A program made the translations under genes and the position numbers. Source: Legionella impletisoli (lineage in GTDB: Bacteria; Pseudomonadota; Gammaproteobacteria; Legionellales; Legionellaceae). From it: a stretch of DNA of 64,000 nt. The notes under the pieces were generated by a model. That model made no database searches. It worked only from the letters and a program-made list of their open reading frames with translations, and had not been told where the DNA came from. The first letter of the stretch is position 1. Every line of letters begins with the position of its first letter. The stretch is taken from positions 89,859 through 153,858 of the forward strand of contig NZ_CAAAIA010000008.1 in assembly GCF_900639875.1 (NCBI RefSeq). The letters are read 5' to 3'. This document shows, piece after piece, positions 49,545 to 57,748 of the stretch.

Positions 49545-52072
49545 AGAGGTTGTAGCTCCGCTCGACATAAATTAGGAAAATCACATTGTTGGCAAATGCT
49601 AGCGCGTGTGGGCTTGGGTGGGCAATAGCCTTCTCGAAATTCTTCAGCCAAAAGACTTAGTTGTTCGCGCCAAACCCCTCTCATTTCATGCCAGCTTTGG
49701 TCCGATTTAAGGGATTTGATTCCACTTAAGTCGGTATGTTCTGCGCTAAGGCCGCTTAAGGATAACTTACCCGCTTTTAATTGTAAGAATAGCAAGGTGT
49801 TAATCTGGTCGTCTAATAGTGCATACAATAGCATTTGCGGCTCTTCTGGACGGTCAGAATTCCAGGGCTTATTGGTTGGAAGGGTTGTTTTATAATCAAT
49901 CACCCAAGTATGAGGGCCAACTTGGTCTAAACGGTCAACTCGTAGGGTTAAAGGAATTCCAGCAAGCTCGATGGTATAAGTTTGTTCTATGGCTTTTACC
50001 GCAAAGGCTGGGCGTTCCTTTTCCCAATCTAAACAAGCTTGAATAAGTGTTTTTAAGCGATGATGTTCGATTTGTTTTAAGAATGATGGAAATGAAATAA
50101 ATCGAAACTCGGTATAACGTCCTACGGTTTCTTCAATGACTTTTTCGATTTCAGTCTCTAAAGCTTCAGAAGATAAAGTTAAGAGCGTTTTTTGATTACC
50201 AAATCGTTGCCAGATTTTTTCCATAATTTTATGAAGCATTTGGCCTCGTTCACTGGCATCGGGTCCGGCGGTTATACTTTGTGAGGCTTTGGCATGCAGC
50301 CTATGAGCAGCAAACGCGCGAAAAGGGCATTTGGCTTGATTGCCCAAGACCGCGGTTCCGCCTGAAAAGAGTTCATTGGACAAGAGTGGGAGGGAATAAA
50401 TTTCTTCGCGTAACACACGTTTTATAATCGATTCTCTAACAATGCGTGTAGGCTCATATAAAGGTAATTCACGAATTAAAGGGCTCGGTAAAGCAGGCGT
50501 ATCACCTAAGAGGCATGCGTAACTAAACACACTGTGCTTTGAGCCATTTCTAAGCTGGTTAAGGGTTGCAACCGCGAGTTTTAGTTCCTTTTCGGGAAGT
50601 GATTTTGGCATGTTAAGGCGACGCTGCAATTCAATCGGTATAAACGCCGAAAGCCTTGTTTTTTGAGGTAATGTTTGATCGTTTACCCCACAAACCCAAA
50701 CGCTGTCAAAGCGACAACCCGACGCTTCTAATAAACCAAGCACTTGTACGGACGAGGTGGGTTGTTTGATTTGAAAAATAGTTGTTCTAGCTAAGCGTAA
50801 TAGACAAGCCAATGCATCGGCTTCGGATAAATAGTCGGTTACGGCAGTTAATTGTAAAAATTCTTCAAATATCCCTTCCAGCCGTTGTAAGTATTGATAA
50901 CATGCTGAGTTAAGCGAGTACTCCCCTGGAAAACCAAACTTGATTAATCGTCGCTTAAAATAATCTATCCATTCTCTTGGTGTGGCGTTCTTCGGGTAGG
51001 GTTCTATATCGGTTAAACTCTCGAATAATAAAGGAAGATCCTCTCGTAAGCTATTTAAAAAGAGCTCAAACGAAATGACACTTTCTTTCAATAGCTTATT
51101 ATTTTGCAAATACTCCGCGCGCTTTAAAAACTCGCTTTTGGAGCCGCGCAAATAAGGAGATAGCAACAGTAAGCGTGCAGTTTCATTACTTAACTGATTT
51201 AAAGTAAGCTGAATCCAGTGCAAAGCATGTGCGACTAATGGATGATTGGTCAATGGCTCGCCTAATGAAATATTAAAAGGAACATTAGGAATTCGACGCT
51301 GAATTAAGCGTTTAAGGCGTTGGGATTGGGTTTGAAGCGCAGGATCAACGATACCTATACGTTTATCGCCAGCGTCCAATCTTGATTTGACCCAGGCTAG
51401 CATCTGCTCTTCTTCATCTTGCTCATCTTTTGCTGGATAATGCAGGGTGCTTTGTGATTCTTTGAAGCGTTCAAAATGATATTGCTTAGATGATCTGGCC
51501 AATAAGGCTTCCTGCAAAGCCTTTTGCTCTGGGGTAAACTCATTAAAACAGACCCAAATCAGCGGTCGGACTGGAATTACATCGAGATGTTTTAGTATGT
51601 AATTCACGAGTTGGTCTTGAGTTATGGCGTAATGTTTCGTTAATAGCTCCTGAAACTGTTCTTGCCAGCGTCGAAACTGCTGAGTTTGTGGTGTTTTTGA
51701 AAAATCAGCATGATCGATGGCAATTTGCCATTGGCGACAAGTGGACCAGGCGCTTTGAATTTCCTGCAATAAGCCTTCAGAGAACGTATCATCTTGTATT
51801 AAGACCTTACGCCATAAGGCATATTCTTGAATGGGTGTTAAGACGATTGGATGATTGATAAACGGTTTGTTGTGAATCAACTTTTTATAAAGATGATGCA
51901 AAAATGAAGAATACGGAAGGCATACAGGCTTATCCACCACCGCTTCAGTGCTTTGAGAAAAAAAATCGGTGAGCAGTTGATTGCTTAAGCGTTTATTTGG
52001 CGTAATAACAATTGCGCCTTGTTGCATGAGTTGATGCAACAAGGTTTCTTCAGATAGTGTTATGATGGTCAT
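49541..52072 (-). CDS. RecB/AddB-like PD-(D/E)XK nuclease, probable DNA repair protein
   Basis: A protein of 843 residues of the TIGR03623 probable DNA repair family, related to AddB. The N-terminal half is helicase-like (ITPNKRLSNQLL start; a worn-out P-loop) and the C-terminal 280 residues form a RecB-type nuclease with catalytic IDYKT near 745-749 and cysteines set for an iron-sulfur cluster: one in NQAKCPFRAFAAHR and three in ICQQCDFPNLC at the end. It is coupled by four-base overlaps to both neighbours, and might act in end resection or replication repair. Confidence 0.87.
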   Translation of the reverse strand: MTIITLSEETLLHQLMQQGAIVITPNKRLSNQLLTDFFSQSTEAVVDKPVCLPYSSFLHHLYKKLIHNKPFINHPIVLTPIQEYALWRKVLIQDDTFSEGLLQEIQSAWSTCRQWQIAIDHADFSKTPQTQQFRRWQEQFQELLTKHYAITQDQLVNYILKHLDVIPVRPLIWVCFNEFTPEQKALQEALLARSSKQYHFERFKESQSTLHYPAKDEQDEEEQMLAWVKSRLDAGDKRIGIVDPALQTQSQRLKRLIQRRIPNVPFNISLGEPLTNHPLVAHALHWIQLTLNQLSNETARLLLLSPYLRGSKSEFLKRAEYLQNNKLLKESVISFELFLNSLREDLPLLFESLTDIEPYPKNATPREWIDYFKRRLIKFGFPGEYSLNSACYQYLQRLEGIFEEFLQLTAVTDYLSEADALACLLRLARTTIFQIKQPTSSVQVLGLLEASGCRFDSVWVCGVNDQTLPQKTRLSAFIPIELQRRLNMPKSLPEKELKLAVATLNQLRNGSKHSVFSYACLLGDTPALPSPLIRELPLYEPTRIVRESIIKRVLREEIYSLPLLSNELFSGGTAVLGNQAKCPFRAFAAHRLHAKASQSITAGPDASERGQMLHKIMEKIWQRFGNQKTLLTLSSEALETEIEKVIEETVGRYTEFRFISFPSFLKQIEHHRLKTLIQACLDWEKERPAFAVKAIEQTYTIELAGIPLTLRVDRLDQVGPHTWVIDYKTTLPTNKPWNSDRPEEPQMLLYALLDDQINTLLFLQLKAGKLSLSGLSAEHTDLSGIKSLKSDQSWHEMRGVWREQLSLLAEEFREGYCPPKPTRASICQQCDFPNLCRAELQPL

Positions 52073-52662
52073 GTATGATTCGAATGATTATTAGTTGTTA
52101 TCGTTGCTTGACCGTATTTCGCAGTTTTAGGTTTAACCACTTTCTCTTTATCAGCCGTAGGCTTTCGAGTGACATACAATGCATTTAACATATGATAAGC
52201 CAGTCTTCCTCTTAAATAGATTGCGGCAGCCCCTGCTAATAATCCCAGCCAGAATCCAATGAGTATAAAGCTGTAAAAGAGTACCAGCAAATACATTTCA
52301 ATTAAATCCATTAGACTTGCGCCATCAAACAAATGGGGCTGAGTTCCTGAGAAGAAATATAAAAATCCCAACGTATGGACAGGAAGGGCGGTAATTACCA
52401 TTAAAAATCCCCAAAGGAAAACTTTTGTCTTATAGGGTTTAGGGCAATGAATTATAGGCTTACCGAATAATGCACCAAATGCACCAGCAATCACGGCAGC
52501 TAAGATCAACGCTTGAAAAAAAGGAAGCAACTGCTGTACACCTATGGAATATAGAATGGAATCCACCACAATATTGGCAATCACAGCCAGCAAAGCAAAA
52601 TAGATTGCTGAGAGGAGTCGAGGATGGTTTATGGTTAACGCTTCGTCTTTTTGTTCCGTCAT
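52069..52662 (-). CDS. membrane protein of unknown function
   Basis: A 197-residue inner-membrane protein with four predicted helices (about 18-38, 45-65, 83-105 and 125-150) and a basic, Lys-rich cytoplasmic tail ending TTNNHSNHT. No family was recognised. Its stop overlaps the nuclease start by four bases, so it heads a three-gene minus-strand operon. The ATG at 52662 follows AAGGA. A long hairpin lies about 40 bases upstream, in the likely leader. Confidence 0.75.
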   Translation of the reverse strand: MTEQKDEALTINHPRLLSAIYFALLAVIANIVVDSILYSIGVQQLLPFFQALILAAVIAGAFGALFGKPIIHCPKPYKTKVFLWGFLMVITALPVHTLGFLYFFSGTQPHLFDGASLMDLIEMYLLVLFYSFILIGFWLGLLAGAAAIYLRGRLAYHMLNALYVTRKPTADKEKVVKPKTAKYGQATITTNNHSNHT

Positions 52663-52962
52663 ATTATGATGTCCTTATGCTTCTTTTATGCGCAATATTT
52701 AAACTGGTGATTGAGCGTGTAGCTGCCTCCTAATTTCCGACACCTCCTTGTGTCTGACAGCATCGTCCTTAAGCATCCATGGTGAAATTAAGAGACAACT
52801 TACACGTTCAATCACCAGTTAAGTTTCCATAATGTATTATTTTAGACCATGAAAGACATTTTTGTTCGAATGCGAACTATTTTAACTGTAAAAATAACGA
52901 AAAATTGTCAGTAGACCCTACATTATCTACACTTAAATAAAATAAAAAAATAGGTTATCACG
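52663..52962. other. 300-base divergent gap between the membrane-protein operon and pilU
   Basis: It holds the long inverted repeat at 52702-52820 and a small perfect dyad, GTTCG-AATG-CGAAC, at 52864-52877 on the pilU side. The rest is A/T-rich promoter-like sequence. No coding frame is supported. Confidence 0.75.
52702..52820 (-). ncRNA. candidate structured RNA or leader: long rod-like hairpin with GGA motifs
   Basis: Arms of 36 and 37 bases (52702-52737 and 52784-52820) form 32 Watson-Crick pairs with one bulge. Three of the four mismatches become U-G pairs if the minus strand is transcribed, against one if the plus strand is, so a minus-strand RNA is favoured. The 46-base loop holds a second hairpin (GACAC, loop AAGGAG, GTGTC). 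Minus-strand RNA has five GGA triplets, including ANGGA in that loop, the form bound by CsrA. It could be a small RNA or the leader of the operon starting at 52662. Confidence 0.5.
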
Positions 52963-54081
52963 ATGGATATCATACCTTTTTTAAAACTTATGGCAGATCG
53001 CGGTGCTTCCGATTTATTCTTTAGTGTCGGGGCACCTCCCCACATTAAAATTGAAGGCGTGACATCACCTGTGGGTAAAGCTCCTTTAAAATCAGAACAA
53101 ATATCTGAAATTGCACAGTCAATATTAACCGATGCTCAGCAAAAAGAATTTAGTGCAGAAATGGAGCTAAACCTTGCTCTTTCAATTGAAAATGTAGGAC
53201 GTTATCGGGTAAATCTTTTTCGTCAACGAGGCGATGTTGCAATTGTCATTCGGTATTTAAAAGAAACAATCCCATCCCTTGAGGCGCTTAATTTACCTTC
53301 CATATTGAGCACGATCGTCATGGAGCAGCGTGGTTTAATTCTCGTAGTAGGAGCTACTGGCTCTGGGAAATCAACAACGTTGGCTGCGATGATAGATTAC
53401 CGAAATGCAAATCAGTGTGGTCATATATTGACCATAGAAGACCCCATCGAATATGTCCATGAACATAAACAATCGGTGGTGGATCAACGTGAGGTAGGCA
53501 TTGATACCCTTAGTTACGACAATGCGCTAAAAAATGCCATGCGCGAAGCCCCTGATGCCATATTAATCGGTGAAATCAGAGACCGTGAAACCATGAAGCA
53601 TGCGATTGCCTATTCTGAAACAGGACATCTTTGTTTGTCTACGTTGCATGCAAACAACGCGAACCAAACCATGGATCGCATCATTAACTTTTTTCCAGAA
53701 GACGCTAAAAGGCAACTTCTATTGGATTTATCTTTAAATTTACGTGCCATTGTCTCATTGCGACTCATTCCGGGTAAAGAAGATAAACGCGTGCCTGCGG
53801 TTGAAATATTGCTTAACACGCCTTATATCTCTGATTTAATTGAAAAAGGAAAAATAGAAGAAATTAAAGAAGCTATGGAAAAAGGGCGCGAACAAGGCAT
53901 GCAAACGTTTGATCAAGCTCTATTTGATTTATACAAAGCCGGCAAAATTTCAGAAGAAAATGCTATTCGTTACGCTGATTCGAAAAATAACGTGCGTCTA
54001 AAGATTCGCTTATCCGAAGAAGGTGGGGGGGGTACGGATACGGATTTAACCATTGAAAAAGATGATTTTGATAAGTTTTAA
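52963..54081 (+). CDS. pilU: type IV pilus retraction ATPase PilU
   Basis: Cytoplasmic hexameric ATPase of the type IV pilus, an accessory to PilT in retraction. The 372-residue protein has Walker A GATGSGKST (residues 130-138), the Asp box HILTIEDPIEYVH, Walker B DAILIGEIRDRETM and the His box TGHLCLSTLHANNANQ. The N-terminal region MADRGASDLFFSVGAPPHIKIEG and the C-terminal Gly-rich acidic extension fit PilU better than PilT. No pilT lies next to it, so the usual pilTU pair is split. Confidence 0.92.
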   Translation: MDIIPFLKLMADRGASDLFFSVGAPPHIKIEGVTSPVGKAPLKSEQISEIAQSILTDAQQKEFSAEMELNLALSIENVGRYRVNLFRQRGDVAIVIRYLKETIPSLEALNLPSILSTIVMEQRGLILVVGATGSGKSTTLAAMIDYRNANQCGHILTIEDPIEYVHEHKQSVVDQREVGIDTLSYDNALKNAMREAPDAILIGEIRDRETMKHAIAYSETGHLCLSTLHANNANQTMDRIINFFPEDAKRQLLLDLSLNLRAIVSLRLIPGKEDKRVPAVEILLNTPYISDLIEKGKIEEIKEAMEKGREQGMQTFDQALFDLYKAGKISEENAIRYADSKNNVRLKIRLSEEGGGGTDTDLTIEKDDFDKF

Positions 54082-54094
54082 TACGATTTTAACG

Positions 54095-54120
54095 TTGCGG
54101 GCGATAACTTACGCCCGCAA
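54095..54120 (+). terminator. hairpin after pilU
   Basis: A perfect 9-bp GC-rich stem (TTGCGGGCG and CGCCCGCAA) around an 8-base loop starts 14 bases after the pilU stop. No long T run follows, but the strength of the stem and its place support termination. Confidence 0.6.
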
Positions 54121-54187
54121 ATATGTCTTAACTATCGAGAGTTCAACAGAAAAGTTATTTAGGATTTTGTGACGCTAAACAAACGCT

Positions 54188-54221
54188 ATCCCGTAAAAAA
54201 GCGAGGCTTTTTGTACGGGAT
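54188..54221. terminator. bidirectional terminator-like hairpin between pilU and the glycine-zipper gene
   Basis: ATCCCGTA-AAAAAGC pairs with GCTTTTT-G-TACGGGAT around a GAG loop, with one bulged base. It lies 15 bases beyond the stop of the minus-strand lipoprotein gene and can serve both converging transcripts. Confidence 0.65.
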
Positions 54222-54235
54222 CCATTTAGTTACTA

Positions 54236-54481
54236 CTAACGATAATAATATCGGCCATTATAGTAGTAATAGCGTCTTTCTTGAGACTGACCGATTTGTT
54301 GTCCGATAAGAGCTCCAGCTCCAGCGCCAACGACGGTACCAAGAGCGCTACCATCTGAAACTGCATAGCCAATTCCAGCACCTGCCGCGGCACCTGCAGT
54401 AGTTCCCACCTGAGTGGGCGTACAAGCTCCGAGTCCTAGTAGACAACCACATAATGTAGTCGATAAAATTATTTTTTTCAT
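54236..54481 (-). CDS. glycine-zipper lipoprotein
   Basis: An 81-residue precursor with a lipobox LGAC (Cys20), so it is a probable outer-membrane lipoprotein. The mature part has a glycine-zipper helical hairpin (TTAGAAAGAGIGYAVSDG and TVVGAGAGALIGQQIG) that inserts in or spans membranes in this 17-kDa-antigen-like family, and ends in a Tyr-rich tail (RRYYYYNGRYYYR). Such proteins are envelope integrity or stress factors; the precise role is unknown. Its gene converges on pilU. Confidence 0.85.
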   Translation of the reverse strand: MKKIILSTTLCGCLLGLGACTPTQVGTTAGAAAGAGIGYAVSDGSALGTVVGAGAGALIGQQIGQSQERRYYYYNGRYYYR

Positions 54482-54983
54482 AGCTCATTCCTCTTGAGTT
54501 ATTGTAGTCCTTCATAACACATACTAGTACAAAAAATATGAAACTTGAAATAAAAAAGAACATATTGGATTGATTTTTGCGTTCCATGTGTATAGAAACC
54601 CCTTGTTGGGCCAAGGCCCAACCTACCTCAATTTATTCCACCTACCACGACACTTCCTCCCTACTTGCCACGGCACTTTATCCCTACCTGCCGCAACACT
54701 TTATCCCTACCTGCCACGACACTTTATCCCTACCTGCCACGACACCTTATCCCTACCTACCACGGCACCTTATTCCTACCTGTCACGACACTTCCTCCCT
54801 ACCTGCCACGGCTTGTCCGGGGCATCCATTCGTCAACAGGACTCCCATCAGAACGCTTCAACCACTATATGAAAAATTGAAGTCAAAGAATTTTTCATGT
54901 TTCGGCGCTTTGTAGAAAGCTTGTTAAACTCGACCAGTGCGATTAGTATTGTCAAAACCATTCTTCGAACTCACGAGGCGCTT
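54482..54983. other. 500-base non-coding gap before dapA with minisatellite and palindromes
   Basis: It contains a perfect palindrome GTTGGGCC-AA-GGCCCAAC (54605-54622), the 23-bp minisatellite (54645-54813) and a perfect A/T-rich inverted repeat (54869-54878 with 54889-54898). Open frames here only read through the repeats. The last 80 bases should hold the dapA promoter. Confidence 0.75.
54645..54813. repeat. 23-bp minisatellite, seven full units
   Basis: Units start at 54645, 54668, 54691, 54714, 54737, 54760 and 54783, with a partial eighth at 54806. The common unit is CCACGACACTTTATCCCTAC plus CTG. Because 23 is not a multiple of three, all forward frames stay open through it, producing spurious frames rich in Tyr, Pro and His. 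It probably varies in copy number between strains. Confidence 0.95.
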
Positions 54984-55856
54984 ATGTTTAAAGGCAGTAT
55001 GGTGGCGTTAGTTACGCCGTTTAAGGATGATCAAGTGGACGTAGAAACTCTGCGTGAATTGGTTGAGTTTCATATTGATGCAGGCACTCACGCTCTAGTA
55101 GCCGCAGGAACAACAGGTGAGTCCGGAACGCTTAATCATGATGAAAAACTCTTGGTGATAAAAACCGTGGTCGAACAAGCAAGAGAGCGAATACCTGTCA
55201 TTGCAGGAACCGCCATGAATGCGACGAAAGCGTGTCTTCAATTAACGGTAGACGCTATGGAGCTTGGCGTGGATGCGGCCTTAATTATGACACCTGCTTA
55301 TATCAAGCCAACGCAAGAAGGGCTTTATCAACACTATCATTACATAGCCGAACGAGCCGCCTTACCGATTATTTTATATAATGTTCCTTCTCGAACGGCT
55401 TCTGATCTTCTACCTGAAACCGTTGCAAGATTATCTGAGATTTCAAATATTATTGGCATTAAAGAAGCCACCGGTAAGCTTGAGCGTTTACAAGCCATTT
55501 TAGAAAGATGTGATAATCGATTGGATGTATACAGTGGGGATGATCCTACCGCGGCACAATGGCTTCTTTCTGGAGCGAAAGGGGTTATTTCCGTGACAGC
55601 GAACGTTGCACCAAAGTTAATGGCTAAATTATGCGATGCAGCTCATGATGGGGAGAAGGCTCAATGTTTACGCATTAATGAGCAACTAATGCCCTTGCAT
55701 GAGCAACTGTTTTTAGAATCAAATCCAATACCTACGAAGTGGGCGTTGAATAAAATGGGTTTGATAGGAGATGAAATTAGACTCCCGTTAACCCCATTAT
55801 CAAAAGTGCATCATCAAACTTTAGAAGCGACATTAAAAGCATTACAATTGGCCTAG
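54984..55856 (+). CDS. dapA: 4-hydroxy-tetrahydrodipicolinate synthase
   Basis: Condenses pyruvate with aspartate semialdehyde, the first committed step to diaminopimelate and lysine. The 290-residue TIM barrel has [14 protein letters not shown] (about 44-57), the catalytic Tyr132 (ILYNVPSRT) and the Schiff-base Lys160 (GIKEATGK). The ATG at 54984 follows GAGG; an in-frame upstream ATG at 54897 would add 29 residues with no family match. A small BamC-like lipoprotein follows, as in the classical dapA-bamC order. Confidence 0.97.
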   Translation: MFKGSMVALVTPFKDDQVDVETLRELVEFHIDAGTHALVAAGTTGESGTLNHDEKLLVIKTVVEQARERIPVIAGTAMNATKACLQLTVDAMELGVDAALIMTPAYIKPTQEGLYQHYHYIAERAALPIILYNVPSRTASDLLPETVARLSEISNIIGIKEATGKLERLQAILERCDNRLDVYSGDDPTAAQWLLSGAKGVISVTANVAPKLMAKLCDAAHDGEKAQCLRINEQLMPLHEQLFLESNPIPTKWALNKMGLIGDEIRLPLTPLSKVHHQTLEATLKALQLA

Positions 55857-56154
55857 ACTTTTTGATTTAGCCTAGGTTTTGGACCTAATCTAAATTTACC
55901 CTAAGTTTTGATTGAGTTTACGTTCTTAATGTTGTCTTTGATTAGCCTAAGTGTATGATTTAGTCTAAGACTTTGATTTAATTTAAATTTATCCTAGGTC
56001 CTGCGATTTAGTCTAAACTTAGCCTACGTCCTGCGGCTTGACCGCAGGACCCAGGGCTCGAAGACCGTTATCTTTCTATAAAGAAGTAGAAGGAGCGGGC
56101 TTAGTTTTTTAAACTTAAGCTTTTGAAATTGCTATCATTTGTTCGAGGTAATTT
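55857..56154. repeat. low-complexity gap with degenerate TTTAGTCTAA-type repeats
   Basis: The first 170 bases are built from worn copies of a short A/T-rich word (GATTTAGCCTAGG, GATTAGCCTAAG, GATTTAGTCTAAG, GATTTAGTCTAAA and relatives). They end in a perfect hairpin, TCCTGCGG-CTTGA-CCGCAGGA (56029-56049), which recurs at 63490-63511. No gene is seen. Confidence 0.7.
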
Positions 56155-56367
56155 GTGCGAAAAATTAGAATCTTCCTGTTAACACCTCTGTTAATTTCTT
56201 CCTGCTCGTCCTATTATACTAGTAATGGCGAAGAGAAATATTTACAAAGCCATAATGGGCCTGAATTGGTGATACCCCCACCGTTAACAGGCACCAACAT
56301 AAGCGGCTTTTATGATTTACCGCCTGCGCCTAAGAACCCTAGGGTTAGCATTCAGCCGCCACAATGA
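56155..56367 (+). CDS. bamC: miniature BamC-like lipoprotein
   Basis: A 70-residue precursor with a lipobox ISSC (Cys17). After it comes a short Pro-rich tail: YLQSHNGPELVIPPPLTGTN and then FYDLPPAP. This resembles the unstructured N-terminal segment of BamC (YL-x-APxL-x-xxPP pattern) that binds BamD in E. coli, and the gene lies right after dapA as bamC does. The two folded domains of standard BamC (over 300 residues) are missing. The GTG start follows GAGG. It could be a reduced BamC or an unrelated small lipoprotein; the position and pattern favour the first. Confidence 0.6.
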   Translation: MRKIRIFLLTPLLISSCSSYYTSNGEEKYLQSHNGPELVIPPPLTGTNISGFYDLPPAPKNPRVSIQPPQ

Positions 56368-56378
56368 TGAGGAGGAAA

Positions 56379-57668
56379 ATGGCAGAGCTTGAAACAGAAT
56401 ATGCGGTCATTCAAGAATTGTCCAGACGCATTGTGGAAGCGCAAAGCAATATTCGGATTCTGGATGCCATTAAATGGGACGATGAAATCAGGCGAGATTT
56501 TTTCAAACACAAAGGGAAAAAACTTCCCGCTGTGGATGAAGCCTATTATCAAAAACATGCCTTACCCTATAATCCGGATGAAAAAAAAGATGAGTTTCGA
56601 GGCATTCTACGGGATGCCCAGAATCAACTCGGTCAATATTCTCCTATAACTCGTTTAATCAAACGTCAATGCGACGAATACATTCGTGCCATCCAAATGC
56701 TAGAAGCCCGTGGAACCTCCACTTTTTGTGAAGTGGCGATGGAGTTATATGGAAGCCCAGATGATGCTTTTTATGTAGATGGCCCACGTTTATCTGAACT
56801 AGGCTCTTTGCTCTTTGATGTGTTAACCATGCTCGATGTGAAATTACAATCGGAAGCAGATGAAAAGCGATACACGGCAGAAGAAGCACAAGCCATTTTA
56901 CAACCTAGACTCAGTGCTTTTTTCAGCAAACACGGCGATAAAATGACCGTTACCGTCAGCGATGACATGATTGCCGATGCTTCAGCGGGTGCCGATACTA
57001 TTAAACTCAATCAACAAGTTATGTTTAGTGAACGGGATTTAAAATACTTGGAAGTGCATGAAGGGTGGGTTCACGTGGGTACGACCTTAAATGGTGCAAT
57101 GCAGCCGTATTGTTTTTTTCTCTCCAAGGGGTCACCATCGTGCAGCGTGATTCAAGAAGGCCTTGCGGTATTAACAGAAGTGATCACGTTTTCTTCATAT
57201 CCTGGTCGTTTACGAAAAATCACCAATCGAGTCATCGCATTGGATAAAGTCACGCATGGGGCTAATTTCTTGGATATTTATCATTATTTTCTTGAATGCG
57301 GCTTTGAAGAAGACGACAGTTATAATCAAACCGTTCGAATTTTTCGCGGCAGCACACCCACCGGCGGTCCATTCACCAAGGATTTATCCTATGCTAAAGG
57401 GTTTGTACTCATCTACAATTTCATTCGCTTTGCTATCAGCCAGCATCGCATTGAAGCCATCCCCTTATTATTTACAGGCAAGCTCGTGCTCGATGATTTA
57501 CCGCTCCTTAGTGAATTAAAAGACCACGGTCTCTTAGAAGACCCTTTATACCTACCGCCGCAATTTAGAGATTTATCCGCCCTAAGCGCTTGGATGAGCT
57601 TTTCATTGTATTTAAACAAATTTGACCTCAATGAAATCCAAAAAAACTTCCGCTTCCTGTTGGTGTAA
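56379..57668 (+). CDS. DUF1704 (QEGLA/MATCAP-like) putative metalloprotease
   Basis: A protein of 429 residues of the DUF1704/TIGR02421 family, often labelled flavohaemoglobin expression-modulating QEGLA protein. It contains the HExxxH metal motif (His227, Glu228, His232 in HEGWVH) and QEGLA (259-263), whose Glu260 would be the third ligand. Eukaryotic relatives (MATCAP) are tubulin tyrosine carboxypeptidases, so a peptidase role is inferred. The ATG at 56379 closely follows GGAGG; an earlier ATG at 56364 overlaps the mini-bamC stop. No signal peptide is seen. Confidence 0.85.
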   Translation: MAELETEYAVIQELSRRIVEAQSNIRILDAIKWDDEIRRDFFKHKGKKLPAVDEAYYQKHALPYNPDEKKDEFRGILRDAQNQLGQYSPITRLIKRQCDEYIRAIQMLEARGTSTFCEVAMELYGSPDDAFYVDGPRLSELGSLLFDVLTMLDVKLQSEADEKRYTAEEAQAILQPRLSAFFSKHGDKMTVTVSDDMIADASAGADTIKLNQQVMFSERDLKYLEVHEGWVHVGTTLNGAMQPYCFFLSKGSPSCSVIQEGLAVLTEVITFSSYPGRLRKITNRVIALDKVTHGANFLDIYHYFLECGFEEDDSYNQTVRIFRGSTPTGGPFTKDLSYAKGFVLIYNFIRFAISQHRIEAIPLLFTGKLVLDDLPLLSELKDHGLLEDPLYLPPQFRDLSALSAWMSFSLYLNKFDLNEIQKNFRFLLV

Positions 57669-57748
57669 TAAAAAAATCATCAAAAACTTAATATTTTGTT
57701 AACGTTTTTTAACTATAATGAATTTAAAGAATCGATTTAGAGGTTGAC

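Noticed and set aside
52702..52820. 4.5S (SRP) RNA or 6S RNA in the long hairpin
   Set aside because: The SRP apical loop with GGAA and its conserved internal loop are not present, and the size and central bubble of 6S RNA do not fit.
54645..54813. CRISPR array
   Set aside because: The units are directly adjacent with no unique spacers, the unit is only 23 bp, and no cas gene is near.
54570..54915. Three overlapping forward reading frames of 71 to 112 codons with Tyr/Pro/His-rich repeats
   Set aside because: They are made by the 23-bp minisatellite, whose period keeps all three frames open. There is no ribosome site and no non-repeat domain.
54897..54983. 29-residue N-terminal extension of DapA
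   Set aside because: DapA homologues start at about [13 protein letters not shown]; the ATG at 54984 has a good GAGG site and the extension has no family match.
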